A stretch of 64,000 nucleotides of DNA from Azotobacter chroococcum (GTDB taxonomy: Bacteria; Pseudomonadota; Gammaproteobacteria; Pseudomonadales; Pseudomonadaceae): assembly GCF_004339665.1 (NCBI RefSeq), contig NZ_SMMU01000015.1, positions 1 to 64,000 on the forward strand, in the 5' to 3' direction. Both the position numbers and the translations under genes were made by a program. Below the pieces are notes generated by a model that saw only the letters and a program-made list of their open reading frames with translations, searched no databases and was not told the origin of the DNA. This document shows positions 1 through 8,800 of the stretch, piece by piece (the first letter of the stretch is position 1; each line of letters begins with the position of its first letter).

Positions 1-351
1 TATGCCCGTCAGCCGGTACAGGGCGGGCTGATCCATCACAGTGACAGAGGGGTGCAGTATGTCTCGATCCGCTACACGGAGCGCCTGGCAGAGGCGGGTA
101 TCGAGCCATCGGTGGGCAGTGTGGGGGACTCGTACGACAATGCCCTGGCCGAGACGATCAATGGCTTGTACAAGGCGGAGGTGATTCATCGCCAGTCCTG
201 GAAGAACCGCGAGGCCGTGGAACTGGCCACGCTGACCTGGGTGGACTGGTTCAACAACCGTCGACTGCTGGAGTCGATCGGCAACATACCGCCGGCCGAA
301 GCTGAAGCGGCGTATTATCGACAACTCGACGAGTCTGCCCTGATGGCATGA
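1..351 (+). CDS. IS3-family transposase OrfB, C-terminal part (partial)
   Basis: The frame is open from base 1, so the start lies upstream of the window. It encodes the C-terminal half of an rve-type DDE integrase. The second catalytic Asp is in HHSDRG (residue 15 of the visible part) and the Glu is in NALAETINGLYKAE (residue 51), giving the D-35-E spacing of IS3 transposases. It ends with the typical WFNNRRLLESIGNIPPAE segment. The stop is 39 bp from the IS end. The visible part is intact; whether the whole element is functional cannot be judged from here. Confidence 0.9.
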   Translation, partial: YARQPVQGGLIHHSDRGVQYVSIRYTERLAEAGIEPSVGSVGDSYDNALAETINGLYKAEVIHRQSWKNREAVELATLTWVDWFNNRRLLESIGNIPPAEAEAAYYRQLDESALMA

Positions 352-390
352 CTCACACCAAAGAGCCTCCGAGATTCCCGGGGCGGTTCA
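1..390 (+). mobile_element. Right-hand part of an IS3-family insertion sequence
   Basis: The element enters from outside the window and ends at 390. It holds the transposase C-terminus (to 351) and then the terminal sequence, which read inward on the minus strand begins TGAACCGCCCCGGGAATCTC. TGAACC...-type ends are usual for IS3-family elements. It stops inside a hydrolase gene, whose reading frame runs straight into the IS end. Confidence 0.85.
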
Positions 391-816
391 GTCCGCCATT
401 GCGTGGATGTCCTCGATGCGGTACGCGGGTTTGTCCACATTGCGCGGCTGACCGCCACTCGCACCTTGATATGCCGCATCGGCGGCAACCGTGATGTAGC
501 CTTGCTCCGCCAATCGCTGGGCATACAGGCCCGCGACCTGCTCCTTCACCCCGCCATTCGGGTGCGCCACGACGACTGCGGGATATTTCTTCTCAGGGTC
601 GTAGTTCGCGGGGGTGTAAACGTTGGCGGAAATGTCCAAGCCGTTGAGTTTGTAGGTGACCGGGTGGATGTTGACCTTGCCCGGTTCGTTCTTCGTAATC
701 GCGCCATCGTAGGTCAATGTGAACGGATTCTGCTTGTAGTCCGCTGCCCCGGCCTCGGCTGCCGATATCCCGACCATGGCGGCCAGGAGGGTGGCCTTTA
801 TCGTTGTTCGCCGCAT
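388..816 (-). pseudogene. Alpha/beta hydrolase truncated by IS insertion
   Basis: The first 142 residues of a secreted alpha/beta hydrolase resembling the YcjY/dienelactone-hydrolase group. An N-terminal signal peptide ends near AEAGA, followed by SANVYTPANYDPEKKYPAVV and VAHPNGG (oxyanion region). Such proteins normally run to roughly 330 residues and carry the nucleophile elbow after the point lost here. Translation ends ...IEDIHAMAD and then at a TGA that is the first three bases of the IS end. The catalytic nucleophile, acid and His are therefore missing. It lies just downstream of another decayed hydrolase on the same strand. Confidence 0.8.
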
Positions 817-876
817 ATGAATACTCCCGCCAATTCCGGCTTCTGAAGGGCACGGCAGCCATCGCCGTGCACGTTG

Positions 877-1457
877 TCAATCCAGATCTTTCTCTGCGAG
901 GAACGTCGAAACCAGATCCGCGATCTCGACGTTGTTGATATCCGAGAATGGGAAGTGGCTATTGCCCTTGATCCCAATCTCCGGCAGGTGGATGAGCCTT
1001 ACGTCACCGCCATGCCGGTTCACCGTGTCCCGCCACAGGCGCGCCATCACAAGCCGGGCGCGTCAGCTGTTTTGTGCAGGCAAACGAACCGGCTTGGCGG
1101 GGATGTTGTCGCCATAGAAGATGACGATGGGGATGCGGGTCAGCGCGTCGAACTGCGCCTTCGATACGACATGCGCCGAGACTGTGTCGAACGCGCTGGG
1201 AATCGGCTCGGGAACCTCCCCCTCGGGAAACACGAAGCTGCTGCCCGGCTCGAACGCCACGATGGCCCGCACCTTGCGGCATACGGATCAAAGGTCCCCC
1301 GCTGTGTGGTCACTTTGCCGCCGGCAATCATGCCTCCCTGATCCTTGATAACCAGTGGAGCGTGGTCGCCCGCGTTCGCGACGGCACCGATGCCCAAGAC
1401 GAAATAGAGGACGCCTGCCTGGGCCCCGGAAAAACACCTTCGGAGGATGTGCTCCAT
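877..1457 (-). pseudogene. Decayed secreted alpha/beta-hydrolase (esterase)
   Basis: Pieces of one esterase lie in different frames. Reading from ATG at 1457, a signal-peptide-like N-terminus (MEHILRRCFSGAQAGVLYFV) and HAPLVIKDQGGMIAGGKVTT lead to GTFDPYAA. A large internal deletion/frameshift follows. A second frame reads MRAIVAFEPGSSFVFPEG, then IPIVIFYGDNIPAKPV, and stops at 1063-1065. A third frame continues ARLWRDTVNRHGGDVRLIHL...FSDINNVEIADLVSTFL to 877. The segment carrying the nucleophile serine is gone. The family is clear from the C-terminal order (GDNIP acid region, then the His-bearing HFPFSD segment), but the gene is broken at least twice. Confidence 0.7.
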
Positions 1458-1756
1458 GGATTGCTCACCGCCTGAAATCACAGAGAGCAAGGTACCGCCC
1501 TGCTATTGATCGATAAACATCATTAGTTGAATAGCAATGATAACGCTAACGAATAAGTACCGGACGGGAAAGGGGGCATGTTTCACAGTCGACAGCGCAA
1601 TGAGCGATGGCCGCTTTGGGTCGCCTGCTGCCGCTCACGACTTGCTGGAAACGAATGCTGCTAATCGTCAATTCGGCGTGAGTTGTTGAAGCAACATGCA
1701 CATGCCAAGTCAGGTGGAATGCAATCAAGCTGGTCAAGTTAGGTGCAATTTCGCGC
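1458..1756. other. Intergenic stretch with no recognisable gene
   Basis: About 300 bp between the decayed esterase and the SulP gene. It is visibly richer in A+T than its surroundings around 1505-1560. I see no convincing ORF, terminator or repeat. Confidence 0.4.
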
Positions 1757-3502
1757 TCAAGGCGACCAATCCACCCTATGGTCCTCGAGATAGGCATCCA
1801 CGGCGGCGCCAACGGTGGGGTGGAAAATGTCCGGGCCGAGTTTTTCCATCAGTTCGAACTGCTTGAGCTTGTCCTTGACCGGGTCCTTCATTTCGGCGAA
1901 ATGGAGTTCGATGCCGCGCTCGTGCAGCTTCCCGCCCAGTTCGCCGAGCATGTCGGCGGAGGTGACATCCACGCTGGTCACCGGCTCGGCCGCCACCACC
2001 ACCCGGCGTACCGGCGTGGGCGATTCCTCGATGGCTTGCAGGATGCGCTGCTGGAACAGCTCGGCGTTGGCGAAGAACAGCGGGGCATCCCAGCGGAACA
2101 GCACCAGCCCGGGCACGCGCCGGGCATCCGGATAGCGTTGCACGTCGTGGTAGCCGCGCACCCCGCTGGCGCGACCGAGGACGGCATAGTGCGGGCGCCA
2201 GCCATCCCAGAGGAATTCAATGATCGAGATCGCTACCGCCAGGCCGATGCCGGGGATGGCGCCGTATACCGCGACGCCGACGAAGCAGGTGAACGAGAGC
2301 CAGAACTCCCATTGCTGCATGCGGAAGATCCGCTTCAGATCGGTGATCTCGAACAGGCCGATGGCTGCCGCGATGACCACAGCGGCCAGCGCACTGCTGG
2401 GCAGGTAGCGCAGCAGACTGGGCGCCGCCAGCAGCAACGCGGCGACCGCCAGCGCACCGATCACGCCGGTCAGCTGGGTCTTCGAGCCTGCCGCTTCGGC
2501 CACCGGCGTGCGCGAGGAACTGCTGCTGATCGGAATGCCCTGGAAGAAGCCGGCGGCCAGGTTGGCGATGCCCAGTCCGACCATTTCCTGATTCGGATCC
2601 ACCTTGCTGCGGGTGCGGGCCGCGTAGGTGCGCGACAGCACGCTGGTGTCGGTGAAGGACACCAGGGCGACCGCGAGACCGCCGAGCAGCACCTCGCTCC
2701 AGTCGACGTCGCCGAGCCAGGGCACGGTGAACGCTGGCAACCCTTGGGGGAGTTCGCCCAAGACCTTCACTCCGACCTCGTGCAGGTCGAAGAAACTGAC
2801 CGCCAGCGTCGCCAGGATCACCGCGACGAGGATTCCGGGCAGGCGCTTGAACGGCTTGAGCAGCAGGATCAGCGCCAGGCAGCCGCCGCCGACCGCAAAG
2901 CTGTACCAGTTGGCCTCGCCGGCGAGGATCGCCTGCCCGAGCTGCAGGACATCCCGCAGCGGTCCGCGACCGTCGATGCCGATGCCGAACAGCTTCGGCA
3001 ACTGGCTGATGAGCACGGCCAGGGCGATGCCGTTCATGTAGCCGTAGCGGATTGGCTTGGACAGGAGTTCGGTAACGAAACCCAGGCGCAGCAGGCCGGC
3101 GAGGATGCACACCAGGCCGGACACCACCGCCATCATGCCGGCCAGGGTGATCGCCTTGGCTGGATCGCCTTCGGATGTCACCAGGATCACCGCAAGAATC
3201 GGCGCCGCCAGCGCCGAGTCCGGCCCGAGCACGAGGATCCGGCTGGGACCGAACAGCGCGTAGGCCAGCAGCGGTACGATGGTCGCGTACAGGCCGTAGA
3301 TGCCCGGCACGCCGGAGGCCTCGGCATAGGCGATGCCGACCGGCACCAGCATGGCGGTCAGCACCAGGCCGGCGGCAATGTCGTTCGGCAGCCAGGCGAG
3401 ACGGTACTGCCTGAGCACCTGCAATCCCGGCAGCCAGCGCAACCACCCCTCTGCGGAGGTGGCGAACGGGGCACTGTCGGGTGGCGGGTCGTCGGATTGC
3501 AT
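1757..3502 (-). CDS. SulP-family anion permease with C-terminal STAS domain
   Basis: A 581-residue inner-membrane transporter of the SulP/SLC26 family, whose members move sulfate, bicarbonate or other anions. The family signature is near the N-terminus: AGLVLTAMLVPVGIAYAEA, then GIYGLYATIVPLLAYALFG and ILVLGPDSALAAPI. About ten hydrophobic segments follow, and the last ~130 residues form a STAS domain (LVLFRWDAPLFFANAE...TSVDVTSADML). The ATG at 3502 is preceded by AGGAGAG. It lies 35 bp after the CaxA-type antiporter gene, so the two are probably co-transcribed. The sequence does not decide the substrate; pairing with a Ca2+/H+ exchanger makes bicarbonate as plausible as sulfate. Confidence 0.9.
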   Translation of the reverse strand: MQSDDPPPDSAPFATSAEGWLRWLPGLQVLRQYRLAWLPNDIAAGLVLTAMLVPVGIAYAEASGVPGIYGLYATIVPLLAYALFGPSRILVLGPDSALAAPILAVILVTSEGDPAKAITLAGMMAVVSGLVCILAGLLRLGFVTELLSKPIRYGYMNGIALAVLISQLPKLFGIGIDGRGPLRDVLQLGQAILAGEANWYSFAVGGGCLALILLLKPFKRLPGILVAVILATLAVSFFDLHEVGVKVLGELPQGLPAFTVPWLGDVDWSEVLLGGLAVALVSFTDTSVLSRTYAARTRSKVDPNQEMVGLGIANLAAGFFQGIPISSSSSRTPVAEAAGSKTQLTGVIGALAVAALLLAAPSLLRYLPSSALAAVVIAAAIGLFEITDLKRIFRMQQWEFWLSFTCFVGVAVYGAIPGIGLAVAISIIEFLWDGWRPHYAVLGRASGVRGYHDVQRYPDARRVPGLVLFRWDAPLFFANAELFQQRILQAIEESPTPVRRVVVAAEPVTSVDVTSADMLGELGGKLHERGIELHFAEMKDPVKDKLKQFELMEKLGPDIFHPTVGAAVDAYLEDHRVDWSP

Positions 3503-3537
3503 GGATAAGCTCTCCTCGTTCGGAGCGATGCCACCGC

Positions 3538-4608
3538 CTAGTGGGGCGGGTCTCCGGCAATGAGGGCGAACGCCATCCCCAGGATCAGGTACACGGCGAG
3601 CAACTGGACGCCCTTGAACCAGTCGGAGCGGCCGTCGCCGGCTATCTGCCCGGTAATGAGGATGGACAACACCACCACCAGCACCAGCCCCGGCGGAAAG
3701 TCCAGGTCCATGGCTGCCGGACCGACGAACAGGCTGGTCAGCGCCAGTACGGGGGCAACGAACAGGGCAACCTGAACGCTGGAGCCGATGGCGATTGCCA
3801 GGGACAGGTCCATTCGATTCTTCATCGCCATGGTGATCGCCGTGGCGTGCTCGGCGGCGTTGCCGAGAATGGCGACGACGAAGATGCCGACAAAGACATT
3901 GCTCAGTCCGAGCTGCTGGGTGCTGGGCTCGATGGCCGCCACCAGGATCTCGCTGGCCCAGGCAATCAGGACGGAGGCCGCTCCCAGTACCAGGAGTGCC
4001 CTTCCCATCGGCCACGGGACCTGCTTCGGCGTGCCGTCCTCTCCGTTCTCGCTGACGAACTCCCTTGTGTGGGTAATCAGCGAGTACATGAGGAACAAGA
4101 CATAGACGATCAGCAACACCACGGAAATCGATATGCTCAGATAGTGCGCCCCCTGAGGAATCTTGGCGACGGCGGAGGCCTCGTAGGCCGCCGGCACGAC
4201 CAGGGCAATGGCGGCAAGACTCAGCAGGGTGGCTTGAGAGCGGGCTCCGGTGGCATTGAAGTGCTGCTCGGGATAACGCATGCCCCCGCAGAGCATGGCT
4301 CCACCGAGGACCAGGAGAATGTTGCCGAGTATCGAGCCGGCGATGGATGCCTTGACCACGTCATGCAGTCCCGCCTGCAGCGCGACGATGCCAATGATCA
4401 GCTCGGTGGCATTGCCGAAGGTGGCATTGAGCAACCCGCCGACGCCCTCGCCGAAGTGCTCGGCCAGATGCTCGGTGGCACGTCCCAGCCAGCCGGCCAG
4501 CGGCAGGATGGCCAGTGCTGCGCTGGCAAAGATCGGCAAGTAGCGATCCGGGGCGAGGTACTCCAGAGCGAGAGTGACCGGGACGAAAATCAGAAGCCAG
4601 TTCAGCAT
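3538..4608 (-). CDS. Calcium/proton antiporter (CaxA/ChaA-like)
   Basis: A 356-residue polytopic membrane protein of the Ca2+:cation antiporter (CAX) family, which exports Ca2+ in exchange for protons. Both halves carry the diagnostic acidic repeat motifs: [17 protein letters not shown] near residue 65 and [17 protein letters not shown] near residue 235. An acidic, hydrophilic loop ([11 protein letters not shown]) lies between the two halves, as in the family. The start is taken at 4608 ([13 protein letters not shown]), because an open frame extends upstream but the extra residues look unlike this family. It is the first gene of a two-gene unit with the SulP permease. Confidence 0.88.
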   Translation of the reverse strand: MLNWLLIFVPVTLALEYLAPDRYLPIFASAALAILPLAGWLGRATEHLAEHFGEGVGGLLNATFGNATELIIGIVALQAGLHDVVKASIAGSILGNILLVLGGAMLCGGMRYPEQHFNATGARSQATLLSLAAIALVVPAAYEASAVAKIPQGAHYLSISISVVLLIVYVLFLMYSLITHTREFVSENGEDGTPKQVPWPMGRALLVLGAASVLIAWASEILVAAIEPSTQQLGLSNVFVGIFVVAILGNAAEHATAITMAMKNRMDLSLAIAIGSSVQVALFVAPVLALTSLFVGPAAMDLDFPPGLVLVVVLSILITGQIAGDGRSDWFKGVQLLAVYLILGMAFALIAGDPPH

Positions 4609-4778
4609 GCAGGGCAGCTCCCGGGTAGCGCGCGGAAACGCGCTTTCCCCTGCAATGGATTTGCAGGCAGCGGGGAAAGTGTAGTTTCTCGGTCCACCGC
4701 TGGCCGGCGCGAAAATGCCTTGGGTCGACGCCCGCAAACCGCGAGCCTTGTCCGCCCTGCGAGCTGCCGATCCCTCGG

Positions 4779-4806
4779 GGTGGAAAACCACGCAGGGTTT
4801 TCCACC
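4779..4806. repeat. Palindromic GGTGGAAAACC repeat
   Basis: The sequence GGTGGAAAACC is followed, after ACGCAG, by its exact inverse GGTTTTCCACC, in the gap between the CaxA gene and the large winged-helix protein. The same palindrome recurs at 51217-51292, so it is an interspersed repeat family. On RNA it would form an 11-bp stem and could act as a weak terminator or stability element. Confidence 0.7.
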
Positions 4807-4886
4807 GATGAGCCTCCCGGCCGCATCGCCCTTCGACGGCAAGCCGTCGCCATGGCCGAGGGGAAGGCTGTCCCGGTGCCGGAGCC

Positions 4887-6848
4887 TCAGGCTCTGGCTG
4901 CTTCGCCCGCCTCGTCGGGTTCGACCGGCGCCAGTGCCGGGCGGATCTCGTCGTTCAGCCGCCAGAAGCTGTGCATCACCGACACGAAGTCGGCGAGCGG
5001 GCCGAGGAGGGCGCTGTTGACCTTGGCCGCGTCCTGGTCGAGGGTGCGGGCGATGTCCTTGGTGCGTGCCTGGCCGTTGTCGTACAGGAACTGCAGGATC
5101 TGGCGCTGTCCCTTGGGCAGTTTGGCCAGCCTGGCCTGCTCCTTCGACAGCGGGTTGGCGGCGCTGGCGCTGGCGGCGAGCGGCGAGGCGGCCAGGGTCT
5201 CCATGATGCGCGACTTGCGCGGCGGGGCTGCCTCCATGAGGTCTTCATCCATTTCTACTTCCGGCTCGGCCGCCGGGGCGGGAGGCGCCGGCTGGTCGCC
5301 GTTCGGTATCTGGTCGAGCATGGCCGGCTTGATGGTGTAGCGGCCCTGGGCGTCGCGGTCCAGCCACTCCCGGCGCAGGGTGACCAGCGATACCGAGGCC
5401 GGTTCGTCCGGTCCCATCGCGTCCATCACCTCGTCCGGCGAGCAGCCCGGGTGGTTGCCGATGTATTCCAGCACCTGCCTGTCCAGCCCGCTCAGGCCGG
5501 ACAGGGCTGGCGAGGCGGCGGCGGAGCGGGCCGCTTTCGCCGCGGCCGGGGCGGCCGCCGCCCGCGCTGCCGGGCTGGGCGTGCGCGGCGTTTCGGCGGT
5601 CCGCGCGGTGGCTGGCGTCGTCGCGCGGCTGGCGCTGGCCGGCGTGGACGGGCGGGCGCCGGCGGGCGCCTGCTTGCCCATGGACATGCACTCCAGCACG
5701 TAGTCCCGCACGGTGTAGCCAGCGAAGGTGAAGGGATCGAGCCAGAGTCCGGTCAGGCCCTTGAGCGCGGTGGTGACTTCCGCGCTGCCCAGCTCGGTGT
5801 TCCTGGCGATCTGCGCGGCAGTCTGGTTGGGATTGGCCATGATCCAGGCCAGCAGCTTGCGTTCGATCTTGTTGAGCTTGGTGAAGGCTTCGCGCAGGCG
5901 GGCGAACACCTGCTCCTTCGGCTCGTCCGGCGCCGGGATCTCGACGGGCGCGGGCGCCGGCTCGGGTTTGGCGGCGGGGGCGGCGACGGCAATGATGGCC
6001 GGCTTGGCGACGGGGGCTGCCTCGGCCCGCTTCTGCATGGTCTCCTGCGCCCTGGCGCGCGCCTTGAGCAGCTCTTCGGCCACCCATTGCGGCGGGGCCT
6101 TTTCGGTGGTTTCTGCCGGCGGTGTGGGGGCGGGCGGTGGCAGGTTCCCGCTGCGGACGGCAGCCAGGCCGGTGGTGGCGGATGGGCTCGCAGAGGCAGC
6201 CGGGCGGGGCGGCTCGACCGGCGCGGCCGCTGCGCGCGGGGTTTCCGCCGGCCGTTCGATTCTTTCGGTCAGAGGACGGGTTGCCACGCGGACGGCGGCT
6301 TCCTGCGCGTCCGGTTCTTCCTCGGCCCGTGCTGCGCCTGACGGCTTGATGGCCGCTTGCACCGGCTGTGCGGCGGGCGGTACGGAATCGAGCGCCGGGG
6401 CGGCGGCGCTTCGGGCCGTTCCGCGGCGCAGGTGCAGGCGGCCCAGCAGCTCGTACAGCTCCGGGGCGGCGCTGGCCCTGGCAGCTTCGCTTACGAGGGC
6501 GATCGCATCGTCCAGCCGGTTGGCCAGGACCAGTTCCTTCACCTTGTTCTCAAGCGTGACGAGATCCGGAACGCCAGCCGTGTCCTTGCCGGTTCCGGGC
6601 TGTCCGAGCAGCAGGGCCATCTCCAGGCGCCAGAGGATCTGCGGCGAGGCGACATGGTTTTCGAGGGATTCGCCCAGCAAGTCCTGTGCAAGCGCCTGCT
6701 GGCCGGCACTGGTCAGCTGGCGCAGGGCGTCGGCCAGAGCCTTGAGCGAGCCATCGGGACAGGCCTCGTGCAGGCAGGTTTCGAAAGCGGCAAAACTGTG
6801 GGTGCGAGCGATGCCCCACAAACGCTCGATGAGAGGTTTGTGCTCCAA
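4887..6848 (-). CDS. Ala/Pro-rich protein with three winged-helix-like modules
   Basis: I do not recognise a named family. With the TTG start at 6848 it has 653 residues. An alpha-helical N-terminal third (LIERLWGIARTHSFAAFE...) is followed by long Ala/Pro-rich linkers and three similar compact modules near residues 325-390, 452-510 and 577-632. They begin KIERKLLAWIMANPNQTAAQ, GLDRQVLEYIGNHPGCSPDE and KGQRQILQFLYDNGQARTKD, which look like winged-helix (MarR/AsnC-like) units. No signal peptide or membrane segment is seen. An in-frame ATG at 6998 would add 50 residues, but a TATAGT -10-like hexamer (6906-6911) lies inside that extension, so I prefer 6848. DNA binding is inference. Confidence 0.72.
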   Translation of the reverse strand: MEHKPLIERLWGIARTHSFAAFETCLHEACPDGSLKALADALRQLTSAGQQALAQDLLGESLENHVASPQILWRLEMALLLGQPGTGKDTAGVPDLVTLENKVKELVLANRLDDAIALVSEAARASAAPELYELLGRLHLRRGTARSAAAPALDSVPPAAQPVQAAIKPSGAARAEEEPDAQEAAVRVATRPLTERIERPAETPRAAAAPVEPPRPAASASPSATTGLAAVRSGNLPPPAPTPPAETTEKAPPQWVAEELLKARARAQETMQKRAEAAPVAKPAIIAVAAPAAKPEPAPAPVEIPAPDEPKEQVFARLREAFTKLNKIERKLLAWIMANPNQTAAQIARNTELGSAEVTTALKGLTGLWLDPFTFAGYTVRDYVLECMSMGKQAPAGARPSTPASASRATTPATARTAETPRTPSPAARAAAAPAAAKAARSAAASPALSGLSGLDRQVLEYIGNHPGCSPDEVMDAMGPDEPASVSLVTLRREWLDRDAQGRYTIKPAMLDQIPNGDQPAPPAPAAEPEVEMDEDLMEAAPPRKSRIMETLAASPLAASASAANPLSKEQARLAKLPKGQRQILQFLYDNGQARTKDIARTLDQDAAKVNSALLGPLADFVSVMHSFWRLNDEIRPALAPVEPDEAGEAARA

Positions 6849-7025
6849 ACGGGAATACCTATGCGTTGGGGTCGGCAGACCGACGTGGTGCGGGAAAAGC
6901 CGCGAACTATACCACGACGGCCCCGGCCTTCCGGCTTTCAGGCCCACTCCTTTTAAGGTCTTTCCCTTTCCCAGCAGCTTTCGCAGGCGCGAATTCATTT
7001 GCGATGCTTCCGGTTTTGCCGATGA

Positions 7026-7070
7026 TCGCCGATGAACCCGCTCCTGTGGCCGGCTGGCAAGCAGCCGGCC
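7026..7070. repeat. REP half-element plus perfect hairpin
   Basis: 7026-7046 (TCGCCGATGAACCCGCTCCTG) matches the REP arms at 55171-55271. It is followed by a perfect 9-bp stem, GGCCGGCTG-GCAAG-CAGCCGGCC (7048-7070). A further inverted pair, GAAGGCC/GGCCTTC, follows up to about 7093. Lying just beyond the 3' end of ppnN, it may serve as a terminator, though there is no T-run. Confidence 0.6.
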
Positions 7071-7091
7071 GAAGGCCTTGAAAGGCGGCCT

Positions 7092-8465
7092 TCAGGTCAC
7101 CAGCCGATAGCAGGGCACATAGGGCGTGCCGCCCGGCAGCTTCATCCGGTGCTGGTCGACGAAGGCCTGCAGCAGGTCGTCCAGCGGTCGCATCACCGAC
7201 GCTTCGCCGTGGATCTCGTAGGGGCCGTACTGCTCGATCAGGCGGATGCCCTTGTCCTTGACGTTGCCGGCGACGATGCCGGAGAAGGCGCGGCGCAGGT
7301 CGGCCGCCAGTTGGTGAGGCGGCAGGTCGCGGCTCAGCTGGAGGCTGGCCATGTTGGCGTGGGTCGGGTCGAACGGGCGCTGGAAGACCTCCTCGATGCG
7401 CAGCAGCCAGTTGAAATGGAAGGCGTCGTTGCGCTCGCGGCGGAACTGCCTGACCTCCTTCAGCCCGTGGCTCATCTGCCGGGCTACTTCGACGGGGTCG
7501 TCGATGATGATCCGGTAGTGGCGCTGCGCGGCTTTCCCCAGCGTGGCGCCGACGAAGGCGTGCAGCTGCTCCAGGTAGGGCGCCGCGCTCCGCGGGCCGG
7601 TGAGGATCACCGGGAACGGCAGGTCCTGGTTGTCCGGGTGCATCAGGATGCCGAGCAGGTAGAGGAATTCCTCGGCGGTGCCGGCGCCGCCGGGGAAGAT
7701 GACGATGCCATGGCCGACGCGCACGAAGGCCTCCAGGCGCTTCTCGATGTCCGGCAGGATCACCAGTTCGTTGACGATCGGGTTGGGCGTCTCGGCGGCG
7801 ATGATCCCCGGCTCGCTCAGGCCCAGGTAGCGGCCGCCGATGAGCCGCTGCTTGGAATGGGCGATGGTGGCGCCCTTCATCGGTCCCTTCATCACGCCAG
7901 GCCCGCAGCCGGTGCAGATGTCCAGTTTGCGCAGGCCCAGCTCGTGACCGACCTTCTTGGTGTACTTGTACTCCTCGACGCTGATCGAGTGGCCGCCCCA
8001 GCACACCACCATCTTCGGCTCCACGCCGGGGCGCAGGGTGCGGGCGTTGCGCAGCAGGTGGAAGAGGTAGTCGGTGATGCCCTGGGAGGTGCTCAGGTCG
8101 ATGCGCAGGCTGTCCAGCTCGCTCTGGGTGTAGACGATGTCGCGCAGGGCGCTGAACAGCATCTCGCGGGTGCTGGCGATCATCTCGCCGTCGACGAAGG
8201 CGTCCGCCGGCGCGTTGAGCAGCTCCAGGCGGACGCCGCGATCCTGCTGGTGGAGGCGCACCTCGAAGTCCTGGTAGGACTCGAGAATGGTCTTGGCGTT
8301 GTCGGTGCGCGCGCCGGTGTTGAGGATCGCCAGGGCGCACTGGCGGAACAGCGTGTAGAGGCTGCCCGCCCCGACTTCGCTCAGTTGCTGGACTTCGCGC
8401 TGGGACAGCGTTTCCAGGCTGCCCTTGGGGCTTACCGAAGCGTTGATTCTATTTCTTGAGTCCAT
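7092..8465 (-). CDS. ppnN: Nucleotide 5'-monophosphate nucleosidase PpnN (LOG family)
   Basis: A 457-residue cytosolic enzyme of the LOG/YgdH family that cleaves the N-glycosidic bond of purine and pyrimidine nucleoside monophosphates, giving ribose-5-phosphate and base; the E. coli enzyme is stimulated by (p)ppGpp. The Rossmann core carries the LOG signature FPGGAGTAEEF, with MVVCWGGHSISVEEY and CTGCGPGVMKGPMKG before it. The length and the N- and C-terminal extensions match PpnN rather than the short cytokinin-type LOG proteins. The ATG at 8465 is preceded by AGGGGA. It is divergent from the 8801 gene and appears monocistronic. Confidence 0.93.
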   Translation of the reverse strand: MDSRNRINASVSPKGSLETLSQREVQQLSEVGAGSLYTLFRQCALAILNTGARTDNAKTILESYQDFEVRLHQQDRGVRLELLNAPADAFVDGEMIASTREMLFSALRDIVYTQSELDSLRIDLSTSQGITDYLFHLLRNARTLRPGVEPKMVVCWGGHSISVEEYKYTKKVGHELGLRKLDICTGCGPGVMKGPMKGATIAHSKQRLIGGRYLGLSEPGIIAAETPNPIVNELVILPDIEKRLEAFVRVGHGIVIFPGGAGTAEEFLYLLGILMHPDNQDLPFPVILTGPRSAAPYLEQLHAFVGATLGKAAQRHYRIIIDDPVEVARQMSHGLKEVRQFRRERNDAFHFNWLLRIEEVFQRPFDPTHANMASLQLSRDLPPHQLAADLRRAFSGIVAGNVKDKGIRLIEQYGPYEIHGEASVMRPLDDLLQAFVDQHRMKLPGGTPYVPCYRLVT

Positions 8466-8800
8466 TTTCGGTCCCCTGTGAACGATGCCGGCGGCCGGAA
8501 GAGCCGCCCGCATCAGGATGGTGAGCGCCGAATGCGCTCGCGCGCACGGGCATTCTCTCCGCCGGCCGGGCGAAACGGCAAACCTCGCGGCGGGATCGCC
8601 GGCGGCCGGGGCATCTGTGCCGATCTTACGCTGGGCTTGGGTGAAACGGCGCGAAAACGATGCGGCGAGCGGCGGCTGCCGGCGCGCTTGCGCGAGCGGG
8701 GTTCGTCCGTCGTCCGCCCGGCGGGGTGGCACCGGTTGTCACAATTCGCCGCCCATAATTCTGTTCATCGAGTGCGCGCAGCAATGCAGGCAGGTGGCGG
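8466..8800. promoter_or_regulatory. Divergent intergenic region between ppnN and the PhoU-like gene
   Basis: 335 bp that must hold the promoters of both divergent genes. The only A+T-rich patch, TTGTCACAATTCGCCGCCCATAAT (8736-8759), contains -35-like and -10-like hexamers, but 12 bp apart rather than 17, so I do not assign a promoter to it. No repeat or ORF of note. Confidence 0.35.

Noticed and set aside
1778-3508. A 576-codon open frame antisense to the SulP gene
   Set aside because: It is a by-product of G+C-rich codons on the other strand. Its translation is full of Gln/His/Arg repeats, has no motif, and the SulP protein on the opposite strand is unmistakable. Similar long antisense frames over ahpF, iorB, gcvT and others were dropped for the same reason.
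8736-8759. Sigma-70 promoter before the PhoU-like gene
   Set aside because: -35- and -10-like hexamers are only 12 bp apart, too close for a normal promoter.
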